From G965215045 sp965215045 (GTDB lineage: Bacteria > Pseudomonadota > Gammaproteobacteria > JABABF01), in contig OZ244031.1 of NCBI GenBank assembly GCA_965215045.1, positions 1 to 64,000 on the forward strand: DNA of 64,000 nucleotides, given 5' to 3'. The position numbers and the translations under genes were made by a program. Below, piece by piece: positions 53,508 to 62,534 of this stretch; position 1 is the first letter of the stretch, and every line of letters begins with the position of its first letter. The notes beneath the pieces are model-generated. The model ran no database searches. It had not been told where the DNA came from and saw only the letters and a program-made list of their open reading frames with translations.

Positions 53508-55034
53508 ATGATGGACCAGTTTCAATCCAGTTTCCTCTACCTGGTGCTGGAGTTGTCCACCAGTCTCTTCCTGCTGGCGGTCGGCATCTTTATCCTGGCA
53601 CTGGCATGGATGTATTTCCGGGACATCACCCAGACCCGGCAGGCGATCCGGCGCAATTACCCGATCATCGGGCGCTTCCGTTATCTTTTTGAACACATGG
53701 GCGAATTCTTTCGCCAGTATTTCTTCGCCATGGACCGGGAAGAACTGCCTTTCAACCGCGCCCAGCGCAACTGGGCCTACCGGGCCGCCAAGGATGTCGA
53801 CACCACCGTGGCGTTCGGCAGCACGCGCAGCCTGGCACCGGAGGGCGAGGTGGTATTCCTGAACTGCCTGTTCCCGACCCTGATGAAAGATGCCGTGGAA
53901 CCCAGCATCCTGACCATTGGCGCAGACAGTGCCCGCACCCCCTATTCCACCAATTCCCTGTTCAACATCTCCGGCATGAGTTACGGGGCCATCTCCACGC
54001 CGGCGGTGAAGGCCCTGTCCAACGGCGCAAAAGAGGCGGGCATCTGGATGAACACCGGCGAAGGCGGTCTCTCGCCCTACCACCTGGAGGGCGCGTGCGA
54101 CATCGTGTTCCAGATCGGTACCGCCAAGTACGGGGTGCGCGATGAGCACGGCAAGATGAACGAGGAGCGATTGCGCGCGGTCGCCGCCCACGAAACCGTG
54201 CGCATGTTCGAGATCAAGCTGAGCCAGGGTGCCAAACCCGGCAAGGGCGGTATTCTGCCGGGGGGCAAGGTCACCCCGGAGATTGCCGATATTCGCGGCA
54301 TTCCTGCGGGCAAGGACTCGATCAGCCCCAACGGGCATCCCGAAGTGCGCAGCGTGGCGGACCTGCTGACGATGATCAACCAGGTGCGGGATGTGACCGG
54401 CAAACCCACGGGTTTCAAAGCGGTGATCGGCAGCTACGAATGGCTGGACCAGCTGTTTGAACAGGTGCATCGCCAGGGCATCGAGAGCGCCCCGGATTTC
54501 ATTACCATCGACAGTGCCGATGGCGGCACCGGTGCCGCTCCCCAGAGCCTGATGGACTACGTCGGGCTGCCGCTCAGGCGCAGCTTGCCACTGGTGATCG
54601 ACAAGCTCGATGAATACGGGCTGCGCCAGCGGATCAAGGTGGTCTGCTCCGGCAAGCTGATCAACCCCGACGGCGTCGCCTGGGCGCTGTGCATGGGTGC
54701 CAATTTCGTGAGCTCGGCGCGGGGTTTCATGTTCGCCCTGGGCTGTATCCAGGCCTTGCAATGCAATCGCAATACCTGCCCGACCGGGATCACCACGCAC
54801 AATCTGCGCCTGCAAAAAGGCCTGAACCCGGGGCACAAGGCCCGGCGCGTGGCCAACTACGCGCGCAACATGGCCCACGAGGTCGGCATCATCGCCCATT
54901 CCTGCGGCGTGCCCGAACCTCGCCTGCTCCAGCGCAAGCATGCGCACATCATCATGCCGGACGGCAAGTCGACGGCACTGGACGAACTGTTCCCGCCGGT
55001 CGACACGCGCGCGGAATATCGCCAGGCTTCCTGA
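53508..55034 (+). CDS. FMN-binding glutamate synthase family protein, membrane-anchored
   Basis: A 508-residue protein with one N-terminal transmembrane helix (LFLLAVGIFILALAWMYF, about residues 20-37) and a glutamate-synthase-type FMN barrel. Barrel marks are NISGMSYGAISTPAVKAL, GEGGLSPYH, IKLSQGAKPGKGGILPG, IDSADGGTGAAPQSL and the Cys-rich LQCNRNTCPTGITTHN, which in GltB binds a 3Fe-4S cluster. It lacks the amidotransferase domain of GltB. The reaction of these stand-alone proteins is not established. A promoter with an overlapping dyad precedes it, and a CPA1 antiporter follows. Confidence 0.9.
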   Translation: MMDQFQSSFLYLVLELSTSLFLLAVGIFILALAWMYFRDITQTRQAIRRNYPIIGRFRYLFEHMGEFFRQYFFAMDREELPFNRAQRNWAYRAAKDVDTTVAFGSTRSLAPEGEVVFLNCLFPTLMKDAVEPSILTIGADSARTPYSTNSLFNISGMSYGAISTPAVKALSNGAKEAGIWMNTGEGGLSPYHLEGACDIVFQIGTAKYGVRDEHGKMNEERLRAVAAHETVRMFEIKLSQGAKPGKGGILPGGKVTPEIADIRGIPAGKDSISPNGHPEVRSVADLLTMINQVRDVTGKPTGFKAVIGSYEWLDQLFEQVHRQGIESAPDFITIDSADGGTGAAPQSLMDYVGLPLRRSLPLVIDKLDEYGLRQRIKVVCSGKLINPDGVAWALCMGANFVSSARGFMFALGCIQALQCNRNTCPTGITTHNLRLQKGLNPGHKARRVANYARNMAHEVGIIAHSCGVPEPRLLQRKHAHIIMPDGKSTALDELFPPVDTRAEYRQAS

Positions 55035-55093
55035 GGCGAGTCCCCGGGGAGAGCAGCGATGCCCAAGGCACTGAGCACAAGTGCCGTCCGCCG

Positions 55094-56320
55094 ATGAGCG
55101 TCGTCGAGGTCATCTTTATTTTCCTGCTGCTGGGCGGCAGCAGCCTGCTGGGGGCCCTGCTCGCCGCCCGCCTGCGTTTCTTTCCCCTGTCGGTATGGTT
55201 TATCGTCGGCGGCGTCGTGTTCGCCGTGGTGGTGGAAAGCTTCAACCTGGAGACCGGCATCCGGGCGCACAATTTTGAACAGCTGGTGTTCTTCGTACTG
55301 TTGCCGGTACTGATCTTTGAGGCGGCCTACACCCTGCCGCAAAGAATACTGTTGCACTTCTTTCCACTGGTGCTGCTGATGGCGACCTTCGGCCTGCTTC
55401 TGTCGATGCTGATCAGCGGCACCGGCATCTGGCTGGGCATCAACCACCCGTCCTTTCCGCTCAGCGTCGCCCTGCTCGCCGGTGCACTGCTGGCGGCCAC
55501 CGACCCGGTGGCGGTGGTCAACCAGATCAAGGAGCTCTCCGCCCCTGACAACCTGGGTGTGCTGATAGAAGGTGAGAGCCTGTTCAACGATGCCACGGCG
55601 ATCGTGGTGTTCAGCATTCTGCTGATGCTGGTGCAAAACGGCGACATGGCGCATCTTTCGGCGGGTGCCGCACTGCTGCGTTTCCTGGTGGTGTTCTTCG
55701 GCGGCCTGCTGCTGGGCGTGGTCTTCGGCTTCGGCATTCGCCTGGTGGAACTCGCAGTGCGCGATGCCGCACCTCCCGCCTACATCAGCCTGCTCGCCGC
55801 GTACGGCAGCTTCTACGTGGCCGAGCACCTGTTGCATGTCTCGGGGGTGATGGCGGTGCTGGGTACCGCGCTCTGCATTTCCTACCTGCACGGGCATATC
55901 GCCCATTCCCCGAAACGGGAGCAGAAACTGGCTTTCTCCGGCGTACTGCACTACCCCTTCACGGCAGCGGTCTTTGTACTCATGGGCCTGGTCATCACCG
56001 TGGAGATGTTCAGCCAGCGCTGGCTCGCCATCCTGATCGCCATTCCCGCGGTGCTGCTGGGACGCATTGCCGCCGTGTATTGCAGCACCTGGCTGGCGCA
56101 GTGGATCTTCAAAACGCACATCGAACCCGCCTACCGCCCGGTCATGGTCTGGGGCGGTCTGCGCGGCGTGGTGACCATCGCCCTGGCCCTGTCCCTGCCC
56201 GCAGACATGGAGCATCGCTTCACCATCCAGGCGATCGCCTTCGGCGTTGTGCTGTTCACCCTGTTGCTACAGGCGCCGACCACTCCCTGGTTGTTGCGCC
56301 GGCTGAAGATTGTCGTCTGA
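55094..56320 (+). CDS. CPA1 family Na+/H+ antiporter (NhaP-like)
   Basis: A 408-residue membrane protein with about twelve hydrophobic segments and a short C-terminus. Family marks are FVLLPVLIFEAAYTLP, the ion-site ALLAATDPVAVVNQIKEL, and IEGESLFNDATAIVVFSILL, plus WGGLRGVVTIALALSLP near the end. These cover the expected acidic and arginine positions of NhaP-type exchangers. The ATG at 55094 is the first plausible start after the preceding stop. The 3' end overlaps the convergent dsbD gene by 54 bases. Confidence 0.92.
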   Translation: MSVVEVIFIFLLLGGSSLLGALLAARLRFFPLSVWFIVGGVVFAVVVESFNLETGIRAHNFEQLVFFVLLPVLIFEAAYTLPQRILLHFFPLVLLMATFGLLLSMLISGTGIWLGINHPSFPLSVALLAGALLAATDPVAVVNQIKELSAPDNLGVLIEGESLFNDATAIVVFSILLMLVQNGDMAHLSAGAALLRFLVVFFGGLLLGVVFGFGIRLVELAVRDAAPPAYISLLAAYGSFYVAEHLLHVSGVMAVLGTALCISYLHGHIAHSPKREQKLAFSGVLHYPFTAAVFVLMGLVITVEMFSQRWLAILIAIPAVLLGRIAAVYCSTWLAQWIFKTHIEPAYRPVMVWGGLRGVVTIALALSLPADMEHRFTIQAIAFGVVLFTLLLQAPTTPWLLRRLKIVV

Positions 56321-58099
56321 AAACTCCCGCGCAAACACGGCGGCCAGGTGGGCCAGCAGCTCCTGTGCCGGGACGTAGCCGACCAGGCGGGCAGCGGCCA
56401 ATTCCCGGCCCCGACGATCAAAGAACAGCAGTGCCGGGGGGCCGAACAGGGAAAATTCCCGCAGCAGCGCCCGGTGCTCCGGCGAGTTCTGACTGAGGTC
56501 GGCACGCAGCAGCAGGAACTCTCCCAGCGCATCCTGCACTTCCCTTTGGGAGAATACCCGGTGTTCCATCTCCAGGCAGCTGATGCACCAATCGGCATAG
56601 ACCTCCAGCATGGCACCGCGCTTGTCCGCGGGTATTCCCCGCAAGTGCTCCCGCAATGCGCCCCGGTCTTCCACCCCGGCGAACAGGGCCGGTGCCGCTT
56701 CCCCGGCGGCACCCAGGCCGCGCAGGGGATGTAACAGACTGCCGCCGCCGACCGCCGCCCCCTGCAGCAGCATCACGCCCCAGAACAACAGGCCCAGTGC
56801 CGCTGCACGCCAAGCCCAATGTGACAGTGCGCGCCACAACCAGACCCCGGCGGCAAAGAACAGCAGCCCGAACAACAGCAGCGGCAGCGGTGGGGGCAAC
56901 ACCCGGCCCAGCAGCCAGACGCCCATGCCCAGCAGCAGGAAGCCCAGCCCCTGGCGCAGGGTTTCCATCCACACGCCGCTGGACGGCAGGAAACGTCCCG
57001 CCGCCGTGCCGAACAACAACAGCGGTGCACCCAGACCCAGACCCAGCAGAAACAGGGCACTACCGCCCACCCACACATCGCCAGTGGCACCGATATACAA
57101 CAGGGCACCGACCAGGGGCGGGCTGACACAGGGGCTCAATACCAGGGCACCGATGAGGCCCAGCAGGGCGGCCCCGGAGAAACTGCCCCGCTGCTGCCGG
57201 CGCGCGATCGTGTCAAAGAAGCCGCGCACCGCCAATGGCAGCTGCAATTGCGCGACGCCGAACATCGCCAGGGCCAGGGCGGCGAACAGCAGTGCCGTGA
57301 GGCCCAGCACCAGCGGGTGTTGCAGCCAGGGTTGCAGACCGGCACCGGCGGCCGCCGCCGCTACACCCGCTGCGGCGTAAGCCAGGGACATGGACAACAC
57401 GTAAACCAGGGACAGGGCAAAGGCGCGCCGTCCCCCGCCGACCCCGCCGACCAGGGCGGCCAGCACCGGCAACAGTGGCAGCACGCAGGGCGTCAGGGAG
57501 AGCAAAAGCCCCAAGCCCAGGAACGACAACAACACCCAGAACGGAGTGCTGTGTTCCAGGCGTTGGGCCAGGCTCTCCTGCAGGGAAGCGGCATCCGGGG
57601 CGGGCCTCGTCCGTGCCGGAACTTGCGGTACCTGTGCTGTGGCCCCGGGCGGCTCAACAGAGACCAGGCGTTGTTGCGGCGGGTAACAGACCGCCGGTTT
57701 TTCGGAGCAGCCCTGGTAGTGCAGGCGCAGCGGGAAGGGCTGGGAAAGAGCACCGGCGATGGGCATTGCAAACGTGAAATCTGTGCGGTAAATCCGGGTG
57801 TCGCCGAAAAACTGGTCGTGAATTCTCTCGGCTGGTGGCAGTTCCGGAAAGCCCAGGCGCACCCGCACCGTGTCGGCCGCCACGGACAACTTGTCCCGGT
57901 ACAGGTAATGCCCGGGCGCAATCCGCACACCGACTACCAAGTGCTGCTCATCCGGCATCCAGGCCTGCAGGCGGAAAGCCTCATCGACCGGCAGCAGACC
58001 CTGTGGTGCGGCAAACGGGCTCGCCTGCGCAAATGCTCCCGGCGCGACGGCCGCAAGGCCGCACAAGAGGAAAAAGAATGCGCCCAGGCGCGCGTTCAT
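56267..58099 (-). CDS. dsbD: Thiol:disulfide interchange protein DsbD
   Basis: A 610-residue protein that passes electrons from cytoplasmic thioredoxin to the periplasm. After a signal peptide come the N-terminal alpha domain (cysteines in YQGCSEKPAVCYPP) and the eight-helix beta domain. The beta domain carries active cysteines in LLSLTPCVLPLLPVL and VLSPCVSPPLVGALL. The C-terminal thioredoxin-like gamma domain has YADWCISCLEMEH. All three redox pairs are present. The ATG at 58099 overlaps the stop of the rhodanese gene by four bases. It should support cytochrome c maturation and disulfide isomerisation; a cytochrome c is encoded 3 kb away. Confidence 0.95.
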   Translation of the reverse strand: MNARLGAFFFLLCGLAAVAPGAFAQASPFAAPQGLLPVDEAFRLQAWMPDEQHLVVGVRIAPGHYLYRDKLSVAADTVRVRLGFPELPPAERIHDQFFGDTRIYRTDFTFAMPIAGALSQPFPLRLHYQGCSEKPAVCYPPQQRLVSVEPPGATAQVPQVPARTRPAPDAASLQESLAQRLEHSTPFWVLLSFLGLGLLLSLTPCVLPLLPVLAALVGGVGGGRRAFALSLVYVLSMSLAYAAAGVAAAAAGAGLQPWLQHPLVLGLTALLFAALALAMFGVAQLQLPLAVRGFFDTIARRQQRGSFSGAALLGLIGALVLSPCVSPPLVGALLYIGATGDVWVGGSALFLLGLGLGAPLLLFGTAAGRFLPSSGVWMETLRQGLGFLLLGMGVWLLGRVLPPPLPLLLFGLLFFAAGVWLWRALSHWAWRAAALGLLFWGVMLLQGAAVGGGSLLHPLRGLGAAGEAAPALFAGVEDRGALREHLRGIPADKRGAMLEVYADWCISCLEMEHRVFSQREVQDALGEFLLLRADLSQNSPEHRALLREFSLFGPPALLFFDRRGRELAAARLVGYVPAQELLAHLAAVFAREFSDDNLQPAQQPGSGRRL

Positions 58100-58556
58100 G
58101 CAGGTTTGGCGGTAGGCTTGCGCCGCCCCTTGGCCCGGCCCGGCGTCACCAGGGGCAGCTGCCGGTAACGCCACTCCATCAATCCCCCGCCCAGGCGCAG
58201 CACACGTTCAAAACCCGCCTCCTGCAACTTGCGCACGGCACCCCCCGCATGCTGCCCGGCGGCGCAGACCACGACCACGGGCTTGTCCCGACGCTCCTTG
58301 AGTTCGGCGATGCGCGTATCCAGTTGCGGGTAGGGAATGTTGACGGCATTGCTGATATGCCCGGCGGAAAATTCTTTTTCCGGGCGCACGTCCAGGACCA
58401 GTGCCCCCTCGCGATTGACCAGCCCGGTCAGTTCATGCGGGCTGAGGCGAACGCCGCCGCGCGCCGCACTTCCAGGGCGATCAGCAGGGCGACCAGGGAC
58501 AGCAGAACCAGGAATAGCGGCCATTCCCGGGCCACGAACAGGGCCAGCATCTCCAT
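58096..58556 (-). pseudogene. Membrane-anchored rhodanese-like protein (YibN type), frameshifted
   Basis: One frame encodes an N-terminal anchor (MEMLALFVAREWPLF, then a hydrophobic helix ending LIALEVRRA). A different frame continues with a single rhodanese domain (RLSPHELTGLVNREGALVLDVRPEKEF) whose expected active site reads VVVVCAAGQHAGGA. The break is in the GC-rich run at about 58455-58468, and restoring one missing base joins the halves into about 153 residues, the usual YibN-like layout. The expected cysteine is present. The gene overlaps dsbD by four bases and probably shared its transcript. Real decay or a sequencing error are both possible. Confidence 0.75.
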
Positions 58557-58712
58557 GCGTGCAAAAACTCTTATCGGGGAATGGCGTGCAATTATCCGGC
58601 AGCGAATGGCGAAATGCAAACCCGGCCGCACTGCGCCCCCGCAAGGCCGGGAAAATTTGCGGTATGATAAAAAATGATTGGAATTTGGTTCTGCTCGTCA
58701 CGGAGGAACATC

Positions 58713-60254
58713 ATGCCACTCTCCCTGGTTCACACCCGGGCCGCCCTGGGCGTTCAAGCACCGGCTGTGACTGTAGAAGTACACCTGTCCAACGGTCTGC
58801 CCCGGCTGTCGATCGTTGGACTGCCCGAAACCGTGGTGCGCGAGAGCGGCGACCGGGTGCGCAGTGCGATCTTGAATGCCCGCTTTGAATTCCCGGCACG
58901 GCGCATCACCATCAACCTGGCTCCCGCCGACCTGCCCAAGGGCGGCAGCCGTTTCGACCTGCCGATCGCCATCGGCATTCTCGCCGCCTCGGGCCAGGTG
59001 TCCACGAAGGAGTTGGAGAACGCGGAGTTCCTGGGGGAACTCGCCCTGTCGGGGGAATTGCGACCGGTGCCCGGGGTGCTGCCCGCGGCCTGTGCGGCCG
59101 CCCGCGCCGAGCGCAGCCTGTTCCTGCCGTATACCAATGCCGCCGAGGCGGCACTGGCGTCGACGGTGGAACTGCTGCCGGCGCACCGGCTGCTGGAAGT
59201 CTGTAACCACCTGCAGGGAGACGCTGCCCTGCCCCGCTGGCGGGACATCGCCCCGCAAGAGGCACCGCCACCACCGCCGGCCGTTCCCGACCTGAACGAA
59301 GTGCTGGGCCAGGACCAGGCCCGCCGCGCCCTGGAAATCGCCGCCGCCGGTGCCCACAACCTGTTGTTTATCGGCCCGCCCGGGGTCGGCAAAACCACGC
59401 TCGCCAGCCGCATGCCGGGTATCCTGCCGCTCTTGGATGAACACGCCGCCCTGGAAGTCGCCCAAGTGCACTCCATCGCCGGACAGGAACCGCAATTGCA
59501 ACATCGCCGCCGCCCTCCGTTTCGCGCACCCCATCACACGGCATCGGCAACCGCCCTGGTCGGCGGCGGCAGCAATCCCGTGCCCGGGGAAATTTCCCTG
59601 GCCCACCGGGGCGTGCTGTTCCTGGATGAATTGCCGGAGTTTCCGCGGCGGGTGCTGGAAGTGTTGAGAGAACCGATGGAATCCGGGGAGATCCGCATCG
59701 CCCGCGCCCGGCGCAAGGTGTGCTTTCCGGCACGCTTTCAACTGCTGGCGGCGATGAACCCCTGCCCCTGCGGCTACTACGGCGACCTGCGCACCGCCTG
59801 CCGTTGCACCCCGGACCAGGTCCGGCGTTATCGCAACCGCATCTCCGGTCCTTTTCATGACCGCATCGACCTGCATGTCGAACTGCAACGCATCCCCGCC
59901 GCACTGATGAGCACCGCACCGCAAAGCCGGGAAGCGAGTCAGGCCGTGCGCGAGCGCGTGGAGGCCGCCCGGCACATCCAGGATGCGCGCGGCATTTTGA
60001 ATGCGGAGTTGGAAGGCGCGCAACTGGATGCACATTGTGCCCTGGGAGAGGCAGAACGCCGCATCCTGCAGGAGGCCCTGGAAAAACTGGGGCTCACGAT
60101 GCGCGCCTGTCATCGCATTTTGCGCGTGGCGCGCACCATTGCCGACCTGGAAGCCCGGCCTGCGATCGGCGCCTCCCAGCTGTACGAAGCCCTGAGTTAC
60201 CGGGATTGCTCCGGTTGGCCGAATCCCGGGCAGGAGGGAACTCGGGCAGCCTAA
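58713..60254 (+). CDS. comM: Mg-chelatase-like AAA+ ATPase ComM (YifB)
   Basis: A 513-residue hexameric helicase-like protein that promotes branch migration during natural transformation in related bacteria. The N-terminal Lon-substrate-like domain (VHLSNGLPRLSIVGLP, to about residue 170) precedes the AAA+ core. Walker A is FIGPPGVGKTTLAS near residue 225, Walker B is GVLFLDELPEF, and a four-cysteine zinc-type cluster lies in MNPCPCGYYGD..CRC. The C-terminal Mg-chelatase lid follows. A clear GGAGG six bases before the ATG at 58713 fixes the start. A TATGAT at 58663-58668 may be the -10. Confidence 0.94.
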   Translation: MPLSLVHTRAALGVQAPAVTVEVHLSNGLPRLSIVGLPETVVRESGDRVRSAILNARFEFPARRITINLAPADLPKGGSRFDLPIAIGILAASGQVSTKELENAEFLGELALSGELRPVPGVLPAACAAARAERSLFLPYTNAAEAALASTVELLPAHRLLEVCNHLQGDAALPRWRDIAPQEAPPPPPAVPDLNEVLGQDQARRALEIAAAGAHNLLFIGPPGVGKTTLASRMPGILPLLDEHAALEVAQVHSIAGQEPQLQHRRRPPFRAPHHTASATALVGGGSNPVPGEISLAHRGVLFLDELPEFPRRVLEVLREPMESGEIRIARARRKVCFPARFQLLAAMNPCPCGYYGDLRTACRCTPDQVRRYRNRISGPFHDRIDLHVELQRIPAALMSTAPQSREASQAVRERVEAARHIQDARGILNAELEGAQLDAHCALGEAERRILQEALEKLGLTMRACHRILRVARTIADLEARPAIGASQLYEALSYRDCSGWPNPGQEGTRAA

Positions 60255-60260
60255 TGGACT

Positions 60261-60266
60261 TATAAT
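60261..60266 (+). promoter_or_regulatory. -10 box upstream of the SDR gene
   Basis: An exact TATAAT seven bases after the comM stop and 28 bases before the SDR ATG. No -35 is recognisable. A GGGGGA ribosome site follows. Confidence 0.4.
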
Positions 60267-60294
60267 CCGCTCATCGAACACGGGGGAACGCACC

Positions 60295-61212
60295 ATGAAT
60301 GAAGAACAATGGAACCTGGCCGGCAAACGCTGCCTGGTGACCGGGGCGACCAACGGCATCGGGCGCGCAACGGCCATGGCACTGGCCCAGCAGGGTGCGG
60401 AAGTGATCGTCGGCGGACGCTCTGCGCTACGTTGCGCCCAGGTGCAGGAAGAAATCCAGGCTGCCACCGGCCGTTCCGTCGAGTGTTTTATCTGCGATTT
60501 TGCCTCCCTGCAAGGCGTGCGGAATGTGGCGACCGCTTTTGCCGCAAAAGGCGAGCCCCTGCACGTGCTGATCAACAACGCCGGCATTTTTCCCCAGCGC
60601 CGCGTCCGTGAATTCAGCCCCGAAGGATACGAACTTACTTTTGCCGTCAATCACCTGGCACCCTTCCTGCTGACCGGCATCCTGCTGCCCCGCCTGCTGG
60701 AAGCAGCCCCGGCGCGCATTGTCAACGTGTCCTCCGATGCACACCGGTATTGCAAGCCGAAGCAGTTCCAGGATCTGCAGTCGACGAAATCTTATGGCCG
60801 TTTTCGCGCCTACGGCCGCTCCAAGGCCTGCAACCTGCTGTTCACCCGCCTGCTGGCCGAACGCCTGGGCAATGACCGGGTCACGGTCAACGCCATGCAT
60901 CCCGGGGGCGTGCAAACCGGCCTGGGCGGCATGGACAAGCGCATGGGGCCGGTGCTGCGCTTTCTCCTGGGACTGGTGTTCCGCACCCCGGCCCAGGGTG
61001 CCGACACCGTGGTCTGGCTGGCACAGGAACCGACATTGCAGGGCAGCAGCGGTGGGTATTACGCAAACCGCCGCCCGCACAATGCCCGTTCCTACGCCGT
61101 GGATTTAGAGCGCGCGCAGAAGCTTTGGGAGACCAGCGAGGAACTGTGCGATTTTCGCTGGCCCGGGCTGTCCGGTGCAGAAGCGACTCAGCGCACCGCT
61201 TCGACCATGTAG
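60295..61212 (+). CDS. Short-chain dehydrogenase/reductase, retinol dehydrogenase-like
   Basis: A 305-residue classical SDR. The NAD(P) site is LVTGATNGIGRATA near residue 17, with a VIVGGR segment that may favour NADP. The LINNAGIF motif lies near residue 92. The catalytic serine is in IVNVSSDAH, and the tyrosine and lysine in YGRSKACN. Long C-terminal sequence like that of retinol dehydrogenase or WWOX-type SDRs follows. The true substrate is unknown. It is convergent with the cytochrome c gene and overlaps it by 25 bases. Confidence 0.88.
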   Translation: MNEEQWNLAGKRCLVTGATNGIGRATAMALAQQGAEVIVGGRSALRCAQVQEEIQAATGRSVECFICDFASLQGVRNVATAFAAKGEPLHVLINNAGIFPQRRVREFSPEGYELTFAVNHLAPFLLTGILLPRLLEAAPARIVNVSSDAHRYCKPKQFQDLQSTKSYGRFRAYGRSKACNLLFTRLLAERLGNDRVTVNAMHPGGVQTGLGGMDKRMGPVLRFLLGLVFRTPAQGADTVVWLAQEPTLQGSSGGYYANRRPHNARSYAVDLERAQKLWETSEELCDFRWPGLSGAEATQRTASTM

Positions 61213-61628
61213 TCCACCGCCGCGCGGATTTCATCGTCTGAGCAATCCACGCAAGCACCGCGCGGGGGCATTGCATTCAAGCCGTTGAGTGCATGCTCAT
61301 AAAGCATGGACATGTTCTGTGCCAGCACGCTTTTCCAATCTTCGGGGCTCCCCAGGCGGGGTGCCTGGCTGACCCCGGTCTGGTGACAGGCGAAACAGCT
61401 GGTCTCGTAGATTTTCTGGCCGCTGCGCAGCTCGCCGGAAACCCGGGGCACATGCACTTCCGCCGCACAGGGGTCGGTGGCCAGGCACGCCTCTCCGACC
61501 GGGGCGATGCGCTCTGCGATCAGCTGTCGTTGCCGCTCCGAGAGTGCCAGGGCACTCAACGGCAGCAGCACGCATAACAGGAACAGTAACGGCAGGGGCA
61601 AAGAGAAAATGCGCACGGAGACTCTCAT
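61188..61628 (-). CDS. Cytochrome c5-like monohaem cytochrome c
   Basis: A 146-residue periplasmic cytochrome. The signal peptide (LPLPLLFLLCVLLPLSALA) precedes the mature domain. The haem site is CFACH, with the axial methionine in NAMPPRGAC about 45 residues later. The CVDCSDDEIRAAVDYM C-terminus is typical of class I cytochrome c5 and carries two extra cysteines that may form a disulfide. It probably carries electrons in respiration. The ATG at 61628 is chosen because it directly precedes the signal peptide. Confidence 0.92.
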   Translation of the reverse strand: MRVSVRIFSLPLPLLFLLCVLLPLSALALSERQRQLIAERIAPVGEACLATDPCAAEVHVPRVSGELRSGQKIYETSCFACHQTGVSQAPRLGSPEDWKSVLAQNMSMLYEHALNGLNAMPPRGACVDCSDDEIRAAVDYMVEAVR

Positions 61629-61739
61629 GCAAAGGATAAATTTTATCACGGCGACATGCGCTCCTGTAGCGGCCCGCATGCATGCAGACGCCGTTTGGCA
61701 GCGGCATCCCGCACCGGTAGTGCAGACGCTCCTTCCGCT

Positions 61740-62484
61740 TCAGGGGCGGTGTTCGAACAACAGCTCGCGCACTGCGCGCCCTTCCCTGGCGGCGCGTTCT
61801 TCAAAGCGGGTTCGACCATGCCGCCACGGCGGCCTGCCCTCTCCCAGCAGGATGAAGTCTCCGCCCCGGGCGGCCTGCTCCCGGATCTGTTCCGCGTACG
61901 AATCCCAGTCGGTCGCCAGTTGCAGCAATCCACCCGGTCGCAAACGCCGGGCCAGCAGGCGCAAAAAAGGCGGCTGCACCAGGCGTCGCTTGTGGTGGCG
62001 CTTCTTGGGCCAGGGATCGGGAAACAGCAACAGCACGGCATCCAGTGCGCCCGCGGGAATCGCCTTTTCCAACACTTCGACCGCGTCTTCGGCGTAGACC
62101 CGGATGTTGTCCACGCTCTCTTGCTCCATGCCGCGAAACAGCCGGCCGATGCCCGGGACATAGACTTCGACCCCGACAAAATTCCGCCCGGGCAGGCGCT
62201 TTGCCAGCTCCAGCAAGGGCTTCCCCGGCACCAAAACCGATTTCCAGGATTAGCGGTGCGCGCCTGCCATACACCTGCCGCTGGTCCAAAAGGCCGTCCC
62301 CGGTGTGCAGGCCCCAACGACTCCAGTATTGTTGCACTGCCCGGGACTGTGCCGGGCTGATGCGTCCACTGCGCAATGCGTAGCTGCGCACCGTGCGGGC
62401 ACCCCGGCGTGCGGGCCGGGCGGCTTCCGCGGGTGCCCTGGTTCTGCCGCCCCGGCCGAGGAGCCGGCGCAGTGCGCAAAACAT
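61740..62484 (-). pseudogene. trmB: tRNA (guanine-N7-)-methyltransferase TrmB, frameshifted
   Basis: The N-terminal part (RTVRSYALRSGRISPAQ, then LILEIGFGAG) is in one frame. The rest (PLLELAKRLPGRNFVGVEV, LLFPDPWPKKRHHKRR, LATDWDSYAEQ, TRFEERA) is in another. The break is in the GGGG run read from 62223-62226. Deleting one G gives an uninterrupted protein of about 247 residues with the S-adenosylmethionine and catalytic motifs intact. TrmB makes m7G46 in tRNA. The gene lies just downstream of rpoH on the same strand. The start is uncertain: ATG 62484 or TTG 62526. Confidence 0.8.
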
Positions 62485-62534
62485 CCGGCCCAGTGCGCGC
62501 TGCCCTGCGGTCAGGATGGCCGGCAATCTCCCCC

